From: Acidobacteriota bacterium
GTDB lineage: Bacteria > Acidobacteriota > Blastocatellia > UBA7656
DNA length: 50,719 nt
Assembly: GCA_040754075.1 (NCBI GenBank)
Contig: JBFMDH010000046.1
Location: 1 to 50,719 of the forward strand
Reading direction: 5' to 3'
The notes below the pieces were generated by a model. That model saw nothing but the letters and a program-made list of their open reading frames with translations, did not search any database and was not told the origin of the DNA. The position numbers were made by a program, and so were the translations under genes. This document shows, piece after piece, positions 26,261 to 35,362 of this stretch. Each line of letters begins with the position of its first letter. Position 1 is the first letter of the stretch.

Positions 26261-27566
26261 GGTCATTGACCGTGCCTTGTCTGCGAATATCGTAAGCGGC
26301 GCTGATAAAGGTTTGCAGATAGCCGATGATGGCAATGCCTAAAGCTGCATAGGAGAGCAATTGCCAGTCGGTCTGCTTTGATGATAGAAGCGCAAAGGCG
26401 AGGCTGAGACTCAAGACCGTAACCGTTGCCTGGTAATAAATCGTCCGAAACCAGAAACAGAAAGCGATAATAAACACCGTAAGGCTGGTGAACATGCCAA
26501 GCCCGTTTGACCAGTTGAGCAACATGGCAACCGATAAATAATAAACCGCCACCAGACCGCGCACGAATTTCTGCAAAGTAAAATAATCTTCCCAGAAGAA
26601 AGCAAAGAATGCCGCAAGCGAAGTGGCAATCAGCAAGCCGTTTTTTTCACCTTCGGGTACTCCAAGGGTGGCGGTCAATCCATGATGCCAGATGAGCATC
26701 AACCAGACCGGCGCAGAGTTGCGCACCCACTTGGCAAAACGTGACGGTTTGATCAACAGCAAATCGGTGATGAGATAAAGGTAATAACCGAGCGGCGGCA
26801 ACCAGACGGCTTGCCAATTTGTAAAAAATGAACCGCGAATCACCAGAATCAAAGTGCTGATGAGCGCGGCAACCAGCGGTACCCATTCGTAGATGCGAAG
26901 GTTTGACGGCGGTTGTTTATACCATTGCTCAAAATGTGTATCGCCGCGCAGCGCCGGTCTCAGCGAACGATTGATGGCTTGGGCGATTTGATTCATCACC
27001 TCTTTATGATATTCACGATCATCTTTGCGGGTCGCAATGTCGGTTGGATTTAAATAAATCGGTTTGTGATAACGCACGATAATTTTTGCCGGTTTAGGAA
27101 AAAGTTTGATGCGCGGCCAGGCGCGATAAGCGCCGCCAATGGTTATCGGCACAATCGGCGCGTTGGTTTCAATCGCCAGTCTAGCGGTGCCGGTTCTCAG
27201 TTCGCCCATCGGTCCTTGTTCGGAGCGTTGCCCTTCGGGAAAGATGCCCAGGGCATGCTGATTTCGTAAAACTTTGACGGCTTCCATAAACGCCGATTCG
27301 CCTTTGCCTTTGCGAATGTCTACCGGGAAAGCGCCGAGTTTGCGAATCACCAAACCGAGAAGCGGGACTTTAAAGAGCGCATCCCATGCCATAAATCGTA
27401 TGACTCGTTTCACAGGCAACGCCACCAGCACCGGGTCCAGGTAAGAAGGATGATTGCCCGCAAGGATGACTGCGCCATCTTTAGGCACATTATTGAGTCC
27501 ATAATACTCCACAGTGAACCAGATTTTGAAAAACGGTAAGGCGAGAAGTTTTAAGATATTCAACAT
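26229..27566 (-). CDS. plsC: 1-acyl-sn-glycerol-3-phosphate acyltransferase (PlsC) fused to a multi-TM domain
   Basis: 445 residues. Residues about 1-210 are a PlsC acyltransferase with the catalytic HPSYLDP (HX4D), 'FPVDIRKG', the substrate motif 'IFPEGQRSEQGPMGELRTGTARLAI' (FPEG) and 'APIVPITIGGAYRAWP'. It adds the second acyl chain to lysophosphatidic acid for phospholipid synthesis at the inner membrane. The remaining about 220 residues hold seven or so hydrophobic helices ('WVPLVAALISTLILVI', 'PLGYYLYLITDLLLI', 'GLLIATSLAAFFAFFWEDYF' and others). Normal PlsC has about 240 residues, so this is a genuine fusion; I cannot name the membrane domain. Transcription is convergent with the DUF4367-like gene. 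Confidence 0.85.
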   Translation of the reverse strand: MLNILKLLALPFFKIWFTVEYYGLNNVPKDGAVILAGNHPSYLDPVLVALPVKRVIRFMAWDALFKVPLLGLVIRKLGAFPVDIRKGKGESAFMEAVKVLRNQHALGIFPEGQRSEQGPMGELRTGTARLAIETNAPIVPITIGGAYRAWPRIKLFPKPAKIIVRYHKPIYLNPTDIATRKDDREYHKEVMNQIAQAINRSLRPALRGDTHFEQWYKQPPSNLRIYEWVPLVAALISTLILVIRGSFFTNWQAVWLPPLGYYLYLITDLLLIKPSRFAKWVRNSAPVWLMLIWHHGLTATLGVPEGEKNGLLIATSLAAFFAFFWEDYFTLQKFVRGLVAVYYLSVAMLLNWSNGLGMFTSLTVFIIAFCFWFRTIYYQATVTVLSLSLAFALLSSKQTDWQLLSYAALGIAIIGYLQTFISAAYDIRRQGTVNDLTAANNGATS

Positions 27567-27773
27567 AACTTTCGGCGTTCCTCAAATAAACAGCAACGAA
27601 TTAACCATACCGCTTAACCGAATGCAATAGTCCCGAACTGGGGAGCACACCGGCATCTTTAAAAATTTCATGAAATAACCGGGCGATTAACCATTTTGAC
27701 TTTACAGCAAAGAATCCACTTGCCTTGCACGGTTATGGCGAGTTAATGCACAAGGTTTTGGAGACAACAAGAT

Positions 27774-28487
27774 ATGTACAGCGGTTGCAAGATTGAAATG
27801 ATCAACGAAGGCGCAATCTTTTTTCGCCCCCTGACCGACACCAAAAACCCGGTTGAGCTGACCGGCGAACAACCGCGCATTGCCATTAATCTGACCTCCG
27901 TCAATTTCGGCAAGGTTGCTCAGAATGCCGCCGCATCGGAAATGGTTTTTATCAAAAATATCGGCAAACAGGCATTGGTGATTTCGGCAATAACTCCGCC
28001 TGAAGCCCCGTTTTTATTGGATAAAGTGCCACTGCCGCTCACCTTGCAACCCGGCGAAAAGACCCGCTTGATGATTCGCCTTCGCCCGGTTGCCACGGGG
28101 TTTCAATCAAGTGTATTGCGCATCAAATCGAATGACCCGACGAAAAGTTTTCATTCACTGGTCATTGATGCCGAAATCGTAAAACCCCGGCATGGTTTTT
28201 ATGAGGCGAAAACCGGCGACCCGCAAAGAGATTTTGGAAATTTAAACAGGACACGCGACTCCTATCAAAGAACGCCTAATTACGCGGTCGAAAAAATCAC
28301 CACCAGGGAAAGCCCGCGCCCTAAAAAGCGGTTATTGATTTTATCCGTCATCTTAATCCTTTCATTTATCGGCATTTTAATTTATCAAATGAGCGATTCA
28401 CCGAAGGCTTCGGCGACCCCGCAAACCGCTGTCCCGCAACCCCCAAAAGTGGTTTCGAGCGCGCTTTGCCCGGCGCTGATGAAATGA
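27774..28487 (+). CDS. ASH/DUF1573-like domain protein with C-terminal membrane anchor
   Basis: 237 residues. Residues about 30-130 form an Ig-like domain: 'PRIAINLTSVNFGKVAQNAAASEMVFIKNIGKQALVISAI ... LTLQPGEKTRLMIRLRPVATGFQSSVLRIKSNDP'. The '.l.FG.v..g......v.i.N.G...l.I......' signature is that of ASPM-SPD-2-Hydin/DUF1573 domains. A disordered stretch leads to one transmembrane segment (about 184-203: LLILSVILILSFIGILIYQM) and a short Pro-rich tail. No signal peptide is seen, so the Ig-like domain may be cytoplasmic. A good GGAG site precedes ATG 27774. Function unknown. Confidence 0.7.
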   Translation: MYSGCKIEMINEGAIFFRPLTDTKNPVELTGEQPRIAINLTSVNFGKVAQNAAASEMVFIKNIGKQALVISAITPPEAPFLLDKVPLPLTLQPGEKTRLMIRLRPVATGFQSSVLRIKSNDPTKSFHSLVIDAEIVKPRHGFYEAKTGDPQRDFGNLNRTRDSYQRTPNYAVEKITTRESPRPKKRLLILSVILILSFIGILIYQMSDSPKASATPQTAVPQPPKVVSSALCPALMK

Positions 28488-28511
28488 CCAATAAAAAATT
28501 TGCAGGCGGAG

Positions 28512-28541
28512 TTGACAGGCTTAAAGCCGCGAGGCTATATT
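28512..28541 (+). promoter_or_regulatory. Strong sigma-70 promoter for tRNA-Gly
   Basis: TTGACA (28512-28517), an 18-base spacer and TATATT (28536-28541). Transcription should begin about 7 bases before the mature tRNA-Gly 5' end at 28555. Confidence 0.8.
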
Positions 28542-28554
28542 GAACATTCGCCAA

Positions 28555-28632
<78 letters not shown>

Positions 28633-28636
28633 GCTC

Positions 28637-28680
28637 AAAGCGAAGGCAGGGCACACCCAAGCCGCCTTCGCTTTTCATTT
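28637..28680 (+). terminator. Rho-independent terminator after tRNA-Gly
   Basis: AAAGCGAAGGC (28637-28647) pairs with GCCTTCGCTTT (28664-28674) over a 16-base loop, then TTTCATTT. The stem is 11 bp, so termination between the two tRNA genes is plausible; tRNA-Cys may be read-through or have its own promoter. Confidence 0.6.
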
Positions 28681-28700
28681 GATAATTCAAGCTTCAAAAC

Positions 28701-28776
<76 letters not shown>

Positions 28777-28811
28777 CAAATCAAAACTCAGGCAGCACTC
28801 CCTTTTCTTTA

Positions 28812-31800
28812 TCAAACAACCTGTGGGCATCCTTGCGCAGTATGGTCCACAGCCTGCGCTTCGACCTGGGCAACGCAACGATTGCGCCCTTGTTCTTTGG
28901 CGTGATAAAGCGCCTGGTCGGCGGCGGCGATGAGTTCATCTGCCGTCACCTCTGGCGATGGAATCAAGGTGGCAACCCCCAGGCTGATGGTCACAACCGA
29001 GTTTACTTTTGAACTGCGATGCGGAATTTGTAAGGCTTCAATTTGCATCCGTATGCTTTCGCCGACCACCATTGCCCCCTCGGTTTCGGTCTCGCTCAAG
29101 ATGACTGCAAACTCTTCGCCGCCATAACGCGCCGCCAAATCAGAAGCACGCCTGATCGAATCGCGCAGCACGCCGGCTACCTGCTTCAAACAATCATCGC
29201 CGCCTTGATGCCCGTAGGTGTCGTTGTACAGTTTGAAGTAATCCACATCCATCAAGAGCAGTGAAATCGGTGTCTGCGCCCGCCGAGCGCGCTGCCATTC
29301 CTGCTCTAAAAAGTTGGTGAAACGGCGGCGGTTGGCGATGTTGGTCAACCCATCAAGAGTAGCCAATTGATTCAACTTCTCGTTGGCGACTACGAGTTGT
29401 TCGGTGCGCTCGACCAGGTCGGCTGTGCGCTCGGCGACCAATTGGGTCAGCCTGCGTCCAATGGCTTTCAGTTGCCGCACGCGCAAAATATAAATCGTTG
29501 CCGCCAGCATCAAGAAACCCAGCGCACATGCCGCATAGAACCATTTGGTTTGATAAAAGTACGGCTTCATGTAAATTTGCAACGTGGTGCCGGTTTCATT
29601 CCAAACGCCGTCAAAGTTGGCGGCGATGACCTGGAAAGTGTAATGACCGGGCGGCAGACGCGGGTAAAAAACCGAACGTTGCGTCCCCGCCTCCGTCCAT
29701 TCTTCATCGAGTCCCGCGAGCTGGAATTTGAACCGCACATATTCGGATTTGACCGAACAGGGCGCGGTAAATTGAATCTCCAAATTAGCCTGACCCGGTT
29801 CAAGAGTAATGCCGTCTTTGAAGTTCGCGCTCTTGCGGTCAACCATCACCGCTGCGATGGCTGCCAGCGGCGGCGGCAAATCGTGCGGCGCTGCTTCGGG
29901 GTCAATCATCACAATGCCCTTCTGATTCGGGAACCAGAGTTTGCCGTCGCGGGCTTTGATGCCCGCCGGTTGACGCTCGCCGTTACATTCGACGGAGAGC
30001 ATGCCCTCTTGAGTACCGTAGGCGACCGAGTGGATGGCAGCAATCTTGCCCTCGGCGTAGTCGTTGAGCTGGCTGCGGCTCGTGCGATAGATGCCGCGGT
30101 TACAACTGATCCAGAAATTGTCGCGGCGGTCTTCAAGAATTTGAAAGACGCCGTTGTTGAACAGCCCGGTCTGTACGGTATAGACGGTAAACCGCCCGTC
30201 TTTCAAGCGGGTTAAGCCGCTATCGAAGGTGCCGATCCAGAGCGCGCCGTCACGGTCTTCGTAAAGGCTGCGAATGCGGTTGCCAGCCAGCCCGTCTTCT
30301 GCCGTCAATGGCGCGAAGCGGTCGCCCACAGAACGCGCAAGCCCACCGCGTGTGCCAACCCATATCGTGCCTTGATGATCTTCGTAAATGACTGTTACGC
30401 CGTTGTTCGGTAAACCTTCTTTGGTGGTGTATAAAGTCGATTTCCCCGCCTGCGCCTTGAAAAGCCCTTTGGTGGTGCCAAACCAGAGATTGCCCGCGCG
30501 ATCTTCAAAGATGGCATCGGGCGCTACCGATTGGGTCAGTTCCGAGCGGTCGGTCAACTGCCCGTTCTTCATTAGCAATACGCCCGTTTCAATGCCAATC
30601 CATAAACCGCCCTCGCGATCTTCACAAAATGATTGTGCCCCGGAGCCTGGAAATTTTTCAGGCGGCGCGGCGGCAACAATTTTGTACCGAGGCTTGCGTG
30701 ACGGGTCGAGCAGATAGCCGGTAAATCTGCCGTCAGCGAAACGGCTCATGCCGCCGCCACCGCCAATCCAGATCGCGCCAGTGTGATCCTCAATAATCGG
30801 ATAAACGATGTTGGCGAGCAGCCCGTCGGATTGTGAATACGCGGTCAGAAATTGCCGCGTCAGACGGTACAAGCCGTTTTCATTGGTGCCCACCCAAATG
30901 GCGCCGTCACGGTCGCAAAATGCCGCCCGGATATTTTTGCTGTTGATTCCATCTTTCGCGGTATAGATGGTGAAGTGACCGTCGCGATAACGCATGACGC
31001 GACGCTGGCTGTAGAGCCAGACATTTCCTTCCAGGTCTTCGCCGGCAAATTTGATAGTGGAATAAGAGGGAAGTCCGTCCACTTGCGTGTAATGCTTCAG
31101 GGTATCGCCGGCGATGAGATAGACCTGGTTATCGCGGGAAGCGAACCATATATTCCCGGCGCGGTCTTCGTAGCGGAAACGAAAAAACTCATCAAGCGTA
31201 AGTTGCACGGGAAAGCTGGTCTGCTGCCCGCCTTTGAAGCGCATCAGTTTGCCCGGTTCGATGACCCAGCGCGCCTGTGAACGATCAATAAACTCGTTCA
31301 CCGGGCGCTCATCAATGGGAACGAACGATTGCTCTGCGGTCCATAAAAAGATATTTGCCGAGGTCAGTCGCTGGTCTCCAGTCCAACGGAGGTAGTTATA
31401 CTCGCCGGTGTCGAAAAAGAGGATGGGCAAACCGTCTTCGGAGCGTTGCATTCGCCCGACATATTTGTTGGGTAATCCTTGCGCGGGAGTCAGCGAGGTG
31501 AAGACGCCCTTGTAATACCCCACCAGCCCGCTATCTGCCGTGCCCGCCCACAACCTCCCCTGGTCATCTTCAAACAGCGATAAAAATTGATTGCTGCTGA
31601 TGCCCGGCGAATTGCCTTTATCGAGATTGGTGAAGCGCATCCCATCATAACGCACCAGTCCGTCGTAGGTGGCAAACCAGAGGTAGCCGTCGCGGGTTTG
31701 GGTAATCGCCGAGATCGTATTCTGCGGCAGTCCGTTGCCGGTGGTGTAGTGCTCAACGCGGTATTGCGCTGACGCCTCGGTGGTTGTCAAGACGCTAAGT

Positions 31801-31889
31801 AACAGGCAAAGTAATAGCACCCTGCCGAACCGGCAGTAGACTTGATTTTGGTCGGAAGATTCCCTCACAAAAGCCGAACGATAAGCCAT
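28812..31889 (-). CDS. Sensor diguanylate cyclase: two-component-regulator propeller, Y_Y_Y and GGDEF domains
   Basis: 1025 residues from ATG 31889 (the frame could start at 31952, but 31889 is closer to the signal peptide). Signal peptide: RVLLLCLLLSVLTTTEASAQ. About 14 propeller repeats fill the first 700 residues, with recurrent 'IWVGT.....L.R..dG.F' and 'lwfgt..Gl' motifs. Next come a Y_Y_Y beta-sandwich (around 725-790, 'YVRFKFQLAGLDEEWTEAG') and a transmembrane helix (YAACALGFLMLAATIYIL). A cytoplasmic GGDEF domain with the active signature GGEEF follows, preceded by an RxxD inhibitory site (RASD, five residues before). It makes c-di-GMP in response to a periplasmic ligand, possibly a glycan by analogy with propeller sensors. 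No histidine kinase domain is present, unlike the usual Bacteroides hybrid sensors. Confidence 0.93.
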   Translation of the reverse strand: MAYRSAFVRESSDQNQVYCRFGRVLLLCLLLSVLTTTEASAQYRVEHYTTGNGLPQNTISAITQTRDGYLWFATYDGLVRYDGMRFTNLDKGNSPGISSNQFLSLFEDDQGRLWAGTADSGLVGYYKGVFTSLTPAQGLPNKYVGRMQRSEDGLPILFFDTGEYNYLRWTGDQRLTSANIFLWTAEQSFVPIDERPVNEFIDRSQARWVIEPGKLMRFKGGQQTSFPVQLTLDEFFRFRYEDRAGNIWFASRDNQVYLIAGDTLKHYTQVDGLPSYSTIKFAGEDLEGNVWLYSQRRVMRYRDGHFTIYTAKDGINSKNIRAAFCDRDGAIWVGTNENGLYRLTRQFLTAYSQSDGLLANIVYPIIEDHTGAIWIGGGGGMSRFADGRFTGYLLDPSRKPRYKIVAAAPPEKFPGSGAQSFCEDREGGLWIGIETGVLLMKNGQLTDRSELTQSVAPDAIFEDRAGNLWFGTTKGLFKAQAGKSTLYTTKEGLPNNGVTVIYEDHQGTIWVGTRGGLARSVGDRFAPLTAEDGLAGNRIRSLYEDRDGALWIGTFDSGLTRLKDGRFTVYTVQTGLFNNGVFQILEDRRDNFWISCNRGIYRTSRSQLNDYAEGKIAAIHSVAYGTQEGMLSVECNGERQPAGIKARDGKLWFPNQKGIVMIDPEAAPHDLPPPLAAIAAVMVDRKSANFKDGITLEPGQANLEIQFTAPCSVKSEYVRFKFQLAGLDEEWTEAGTQRSVFYPRLPPGHYTFQVIAANFDGVWNETGTTLQIYMKPYFYQTKWFYAACALGFLMLAATIYILRVRQLKAIGRRLTQLVAERTADLVERTEQLVVANEKLNQLATLDGLTNIANRRRFTNFLEQEWQRARRAQTPISLLLMDVDYFKLYNDTYGHQGGDDCLKQVAGVLRDSIRRASDLAARYGGEEFAVILSETETEGAMVVGESIRMQIEALQIPHRSSKVNSVVTISLGVATLIPSPEVTADELIAAADQALYHAKEQGRNRCVAQVEAQAVDHTAQGCPQVV

Positions 31890-32108
31890 AAACTGCCACC
31901 ATATCCTTTTAAATATGATTGCGAATTGCCTGTAAAATACAGTGCCCATCATCGCTCAGAAGCTAATAAAATCAAGCCTTTTGTTCGTTTTAGGGTTTTG
32001 CAATTGTCTGAAGGGGAGCGCCAATCTCGCGAAGTTCGCTACGCTGAGGACACCCTCATCAGATAGACCGGATTTTGTTGGTAATCGAAAATTGAATGAG
32101 AGAATAAA

Positions 32109-32127
32109 GTCATCGAGGTACGATGAC
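32109..32127. repeat. Perfect 7-bp inverted repeat (hairpin or operator-like)
   Basis: GTCATCG (32109-32115) and CGATGAC (32121-32127) are exact inverted complements around AGGTA. No T-run follows, so it is not a terminator. Its closeness to the tRNA-Cys remnant fits a recombination or protein-binding site. Confidence 0.4.
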
Positions 32128-32170
32128 TGACAAGTTGGTATAAGGTTGTACAAAAGTTTTCCTTAGTCCC

Positions 32171-32209
32171 GCAAAATTCATAATCATCGGTTCGATTCCA
32201 ATCGCCGCC
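32171..32209 (+). pseudogene. tRNA-Cys 3'-half remnant (att-like direct repeat)
   Basis: Begins at the anticodon-loop-like GCAAAA and keeps the spacing of tRNA-Cys up to its acceptor CGCCGCC. Bases 32184-32209 match 28746-28771 at 25 of 26 positions. The mismatch (G to A) breaks one T-stem pair. No 5' half precedes it. It forms a direct repeat with the intact tRNA 3.4 kb away, as expected for the far boundary of an element that entered the tRNA-Cys gene. Confidence 0.75.
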
Positions 32210-32522
32210 ATTCTTTTCAATCAGCGACCGTCATTGCAAAATTGCAATAAAACTTGGGTGCCGAAATTTGCGGACACCACAATGGTTTTCACTAAGTCTT
32301 TCCTGAACCAAATACTAAAAACCGATTGCCAGAAATTCAGGCTTTCGGTAGGTGGTTGAAAAAAAGATTCAGACAGGGTAAAAATTGACCGGACATCCGA
32401 CAGATCACTGAAAGCTCAAGATACTAAAAAATAGTCTCATTGATAATCAATCACTAACACATTTTTCTTGATTATAGTGGCAGCGGATTGCTGCGCTACA
32501 CTCTGGTCTGGAGGAGATATTT

Positions 32523-34121
32523 ATGCGTTCCCGGCAAATGTTTTTGCTCAACCGAACATCATTATGGGCTGCTACATTGGCACTCGTTTTTCTCGCTACA
32601 TCAATTTCTCATCGGGCGCAGGTTCAAAGTCCCGAACCACACAAAGCTTCATTGGTGATTCGCGCCGATCAACCCAAAAGCACAATCAACCGCAACCTCT
32701 ATGGACATTTCGCCGAACACCTGGGGCGGTTGATTTATGGCGGACTCTGGGTAGGCGAAGATTCGCCCATCCCCAACACCCGTGGGCTGCGCAATGATGT
32801 CGTCGCTGCCTTGAAAGAGTTGAACGTGCCGGTGTTGCGTTGGCCCGGCGGCTGCTTTGCCGACGAGTATCACTGGCGCGACGGCATTGGACCGCGCAAC
32901 CAACGACCTAGACGACCGAATGCGAGTTGGGGCGGTGTGGATACGAATGCCTTTGGCACACACGAATTCATGGATTTATGTGAGATGCTCGGAGCCGAAC
33001 CCTACATCAATGGCAATCTCGGCAGCGGCTCGCCGCAGGAGATGATGGAATGGATTGAATATATGACTTCGGACGCCGATTCCTCACTGGTTCGTCTGCG
33101 CCGCCAGAATGGACGCGATAAACCTTGGAAGATTCCTTATTTTGCCGTGGGCAACGAGAGTTGGGGGTGTGGCGGAGAAATGCGCCCCGAATATTACGCC
33201 GATGAGTTTCGTCGCTATGCGACCTTCATCAAAAACTATTCCGGCAATAAGATTCAGAAACTCGCCGTCGGTCCTTATGATAACAATTACACCTGGACGG
33301 AAGTGCTCATGGCACAGGCGGCAAAATATATGCACGGGTTGTCGCTGCATTATTACACCTTGCCGACCGGTGATTGGGGACGCAAAGGGTCTGCCACTGA
33401 GTTCGGTGAAAAAGAGTGGCATGCAACGCTTGTTCGCACCCTGCGCATGGATGAGTATATCCAGAAGCATAGCGCCATTATGGATAAGTATGACCCGCAA
33501 AAGCGCGTTGGGTTGATGGTGGATGAGTGGGGCACCTGGTACGACGCCGAGCCAGGCAAAGACCTGGGCGCGCTCTATCAGCAGAACAGTTTGCGCGACG
33601 CCGTGGTGGCGGGAATAAATTTGAATATCTTCAACAACCACTCAGACCGCGTGCAGATGGCGAACATCGCGCAAATGGTGAACGTGTTACAGGCGATGGT
33701 CTTGACCGACAAGGAGAAGATGGTTCTGACGCCGACCTACTACATCTTCAAAATGTATAAAATCCATCAAGGCGCGACGCTGATTCCAAGCGAACTCAAC
33801 GCGCCGGAGTATAAACTGGAGCAGGCATCGGTCCCATCGTTGAATGTTTCGGCTTCACGCGACAAAGATGGCAAACTGCATCTGTCAATCGTCAACCTCG
33901 ACCCCAATAGAGCTATCGAAATCACGACCAGCGTTGCAGGCGCAACCGTAAAGAACATCAAAGGCGAAGTGCTTACCGCTGCAATGATGAACGCCATCAA
34001 CACCTTTGATAAACCGAATGCCATCAAACCTGCGCCATTTAGCGGCTATAAGATTCAAGACACACAAGTGATTCTCAACATCCCGGCGAAATCGGTCGTG
34101 GTATTGGAACTACAGTCGTGA
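32523..34121 (+). CDS. Secreted alpha-L-arabinofuranosidase (GH51)
   Basis: 532 residues with a signal peptide ([19 protein letters not shown]). The (beta/alpha)8 GH51 domain shows '[20 protein letters not shown]' near 58-76 and '[22 protein letters not shown]' near 103-124. The acid/base glutamate is in '[10 protein letters not shown]' (Glu212) and the nucleophile in 'LMVDEWGTW' (Glu335). A C-terminal beta-sandwich follows from about 400. It releases arabinose from arabinoxylan, arabinan or similar plant glycans, likely in the periplasm. A strong ribosome binding site (GGAGGAG) precedes the ATG. No other glycoside hydrolase is present in the window, so it looks like a stand-alone enzyme. Confidence 0.93.
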   Translation: MRSRQMFLLNRTSLWAATLALVFLATSISHRAQVQSPEPHKASLVIRADQPKSTINRNLYGHFAEHLGRLIYGGLWVGEDSPIPNTRGLRNDVVAALKELNVPVLRWPGGCFADEYHWRDGIGPRNQRPRRPNASWGGVDTNAFGTHEFMDLCEMLGAEPYINGNLGSGSPQEMMEWIEYMTSDADSSLVRLRRQNGRDKPWKIPYFAVGNESWGCGGEMRPEYYADEFRRYATFIKNYSGNKIQKLAVGPYDNNYTWTEVLMAQAAKYMHGLSLHYYTLPTGDWGRKGSATEFGEKEWHATLVRTLRMDEYIQKHSAIMDKYDPQKRVGLMVDEWGTWYDAEPGKDLGALYQQNSLRDAVVAGINLNIFNNHSDRVQMANIAQMVNVLQAMVLTDKEKMVLTPTYYIFKMYKIHQGATLIPSELNAPEYKLEQASVPSLNVSASRDKDGKLHLSIVNLDPNRAIEITTSVAGATVKNIKGEVLTAAMMNAINTFDKPNAIKPAPFSGYKIQDTQVILNIPAKSVVVLELQS

Positions 34122-34248
34122 TGTTGCGATGAGATAGCCTGAATACTTGAGAGGGAGCGAGAAATTTTGTTTGCCGGTTTGCTGATTGCTCAACCCGCTC
34201 TCAGACCTGGATTGCCATCGCTATCAAATAAATTTTCTTTGATGATGT

Positions 34249-34704
34249 TTATAGCTTTGCTTCCTTCTTGGGCACAATGGTGATTTCACCATCGCATTCT
34301 AAAATGGCGTATTTAATTTGTTCGAGGCGCTCCAACCCTTGTAATGCGCGCGCTGCCGTCATGATGTCATTTTCATTAATGCGCGCCTTTTGCAAGCGAT
34401 GTTTGTGCACCTTGCCATTTTCAATAATGATAAGCGGCGTGCCGTCCAACCATTTGTCTAAAGCGGGGAACCATTGTTTTAAATGAGATAAAACGATACT
34501 GGTGCCAATCAAGGTGATAATCAACAACAATCCATTGGTCATCGAATGGTCATCGCTGACCATTGCCTGCTGTGTCGTTTCACTGATGATAAGCAATAAA
34601 ATCAGGTCGAAATCGGTGATTTGGGTTAGCGTCCGTTTTCCCGATAATCGGAAAATGATTAACAGGACGAAATAGACCACAAGACCGCGAATGACGGAAT
34701 CCAT
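34249..34704 (-). CDS. DUF421 membrane protein (YetF/YcaP-like)
   Basis: 151 residues, shorter than the about 220-residue Bacillus relatives. Three N-terminal transmembrane helices (GLVVYFVLLIIFRL, FDLILLLIISETTQQAMV, LLLIITLIGTSIVLSHL) are followed by the conserved cytoplasmic domain 'WLDGTPLIIIENGKVHKHRLQKARINENDIMTAAR' and a short 'IKYAILECDGEITIVPKK'. Family members are widespread with no established function. GGAGGG lies before the ATG. It is 23 bases after the adjacent membrane protein gene on the same strand, so the two are probably one transcript. Confidence 0.85.
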   Translation of the reverse strand: MDSVIRGLVVYFVLLIIFRLSGKRTLTQITDFDLILLLIISETTQQAMVSDDHSMTNGLLLIITLIGTSIVLSHLKQWFPALDKWLDGTPLIIIENGKVHKHRLQKARINENDIMTAARALQGLERLEQIKYAILECDGEITIVPKKEAKL

Positions 34705-34727
34705 AAACTCAAGCCCTCCGTTAAATG

Positions 34728-35228
34728 TTATGGGTAAATGAAGGGTGTGAAAGCGAGCCTCGCCCCTTCATCGGTTGTCAGCTTGATGGGCAGGCGACCA
34801 TAGGTATCCGGTTTGTAACGCAGGGTAATCGTTAAAGATTGTGGCGGATTGCTGATTTGAAAATTGTAGATAAACTGTCGAGCCGTGACTTCAACCCGCA
34901 CCGGTTCAGGGTCAATGCGTTGAAGTTCGATTCGATCAATAAAATCGCGATTGATGGATAATCGCGTGATTGCATCTGTAGCGGGTTGCGACGACAGGTG
35001 AATTCTTAAAACGGTTGGCGCTTGATAACGAGCGAACCTGCGATATTCTGCCTCAAGCGTTGAATTGGCATCCCTGACCATAGCATCGCTTAAAGGTCCC
35101 GTGCCGAGTAATCCGACCAGTGCTGCCAGTACCAGCAGACTCATCAGCAGCCAGCCAATGCGCTCAATCATCCATTCGCGTTGTTGATGGACAAGGTCTT
35201 GAGCTACCTGTATGACGGCATCAGACAT
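34728..35228 (-). CDS. Single-pass membrane protein with an Ig-like periplasmic domain, partner of DUF421
   Basis: 166 residues from ATG 35228; the frame runs up to a GTG at 35291, but the first 21 codons are not convincing. A short cytoplasmic N-terminus (DAVIQVAQDLVHQQREWMIERIG) is followed by one transmembrane helix (WLLMSLLVLAALVGLLG). A domain of about 110 residues follows, rich in predicted strands ('VRVEVTARQFIYNFQISN', 'SLTITLRYKPDTYGRLPIKLTT'). I do not recognise the family by name. It is co-directional and closely spaced with the DUF421 gene. Confidence 0.65.
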   Translation of the reverse strand: MSDAVIQVAQDLVHQQREWMIERIGWLLMSLLVLAALVGLLGTGPLSDAMVRDANSTLEAEYRRFARYQAPTVLRIHLSSQPATDAITRLSINRDFIDRIELQRIDPEPVRVEVTARQFIYNFQISNPPQSLTITLRYKPDTYGRLPIKLTTDEGARLAFTPFIYP

Positions 35229-35362
35229 TTTAAACTGTAAAATTTCAAGTAAGCTGAATAACCTCCAGCTTACGGGAATAAAGACTGGCACAGGGGCGTT
35301 AAGACTTTCCTCTGGACTCTTTCTGGCTCTCGGTGCCTGTGCCAGTTTCTCGTTAAATATTT

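Larger units (their letters stand above)
31890..32522. other. Intergenic region holding a broken tRNA-Cys copy and a small hairpin
   Basis: A 630-base gap between the sensor gene and the GH51 gene. It contains a 7-bp perfect hairpin at 32109-32127 and the tRNA-Cys 3' half at 32171-32209. No protein gene is supported; the listed short frames overlap the sensor gene's upstream region. The region before the GH51 gene (about 32440-32515) is AT-rich and probably holds its promoter. Confidence 0.6.

Noticed and set aside
29367..30215. 282-residue plus-strand open frame
   Set aside because: It lies fully inside the GGDEF sensor gene on the opposite strand and has no recognisable domain.
33084..33641. 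185-residue minus-strand open frame
   Set aside because: It lies entirely inside the GH51 gene on the other strand, has no domain and no ribosome site; a shadow of biased codon use.
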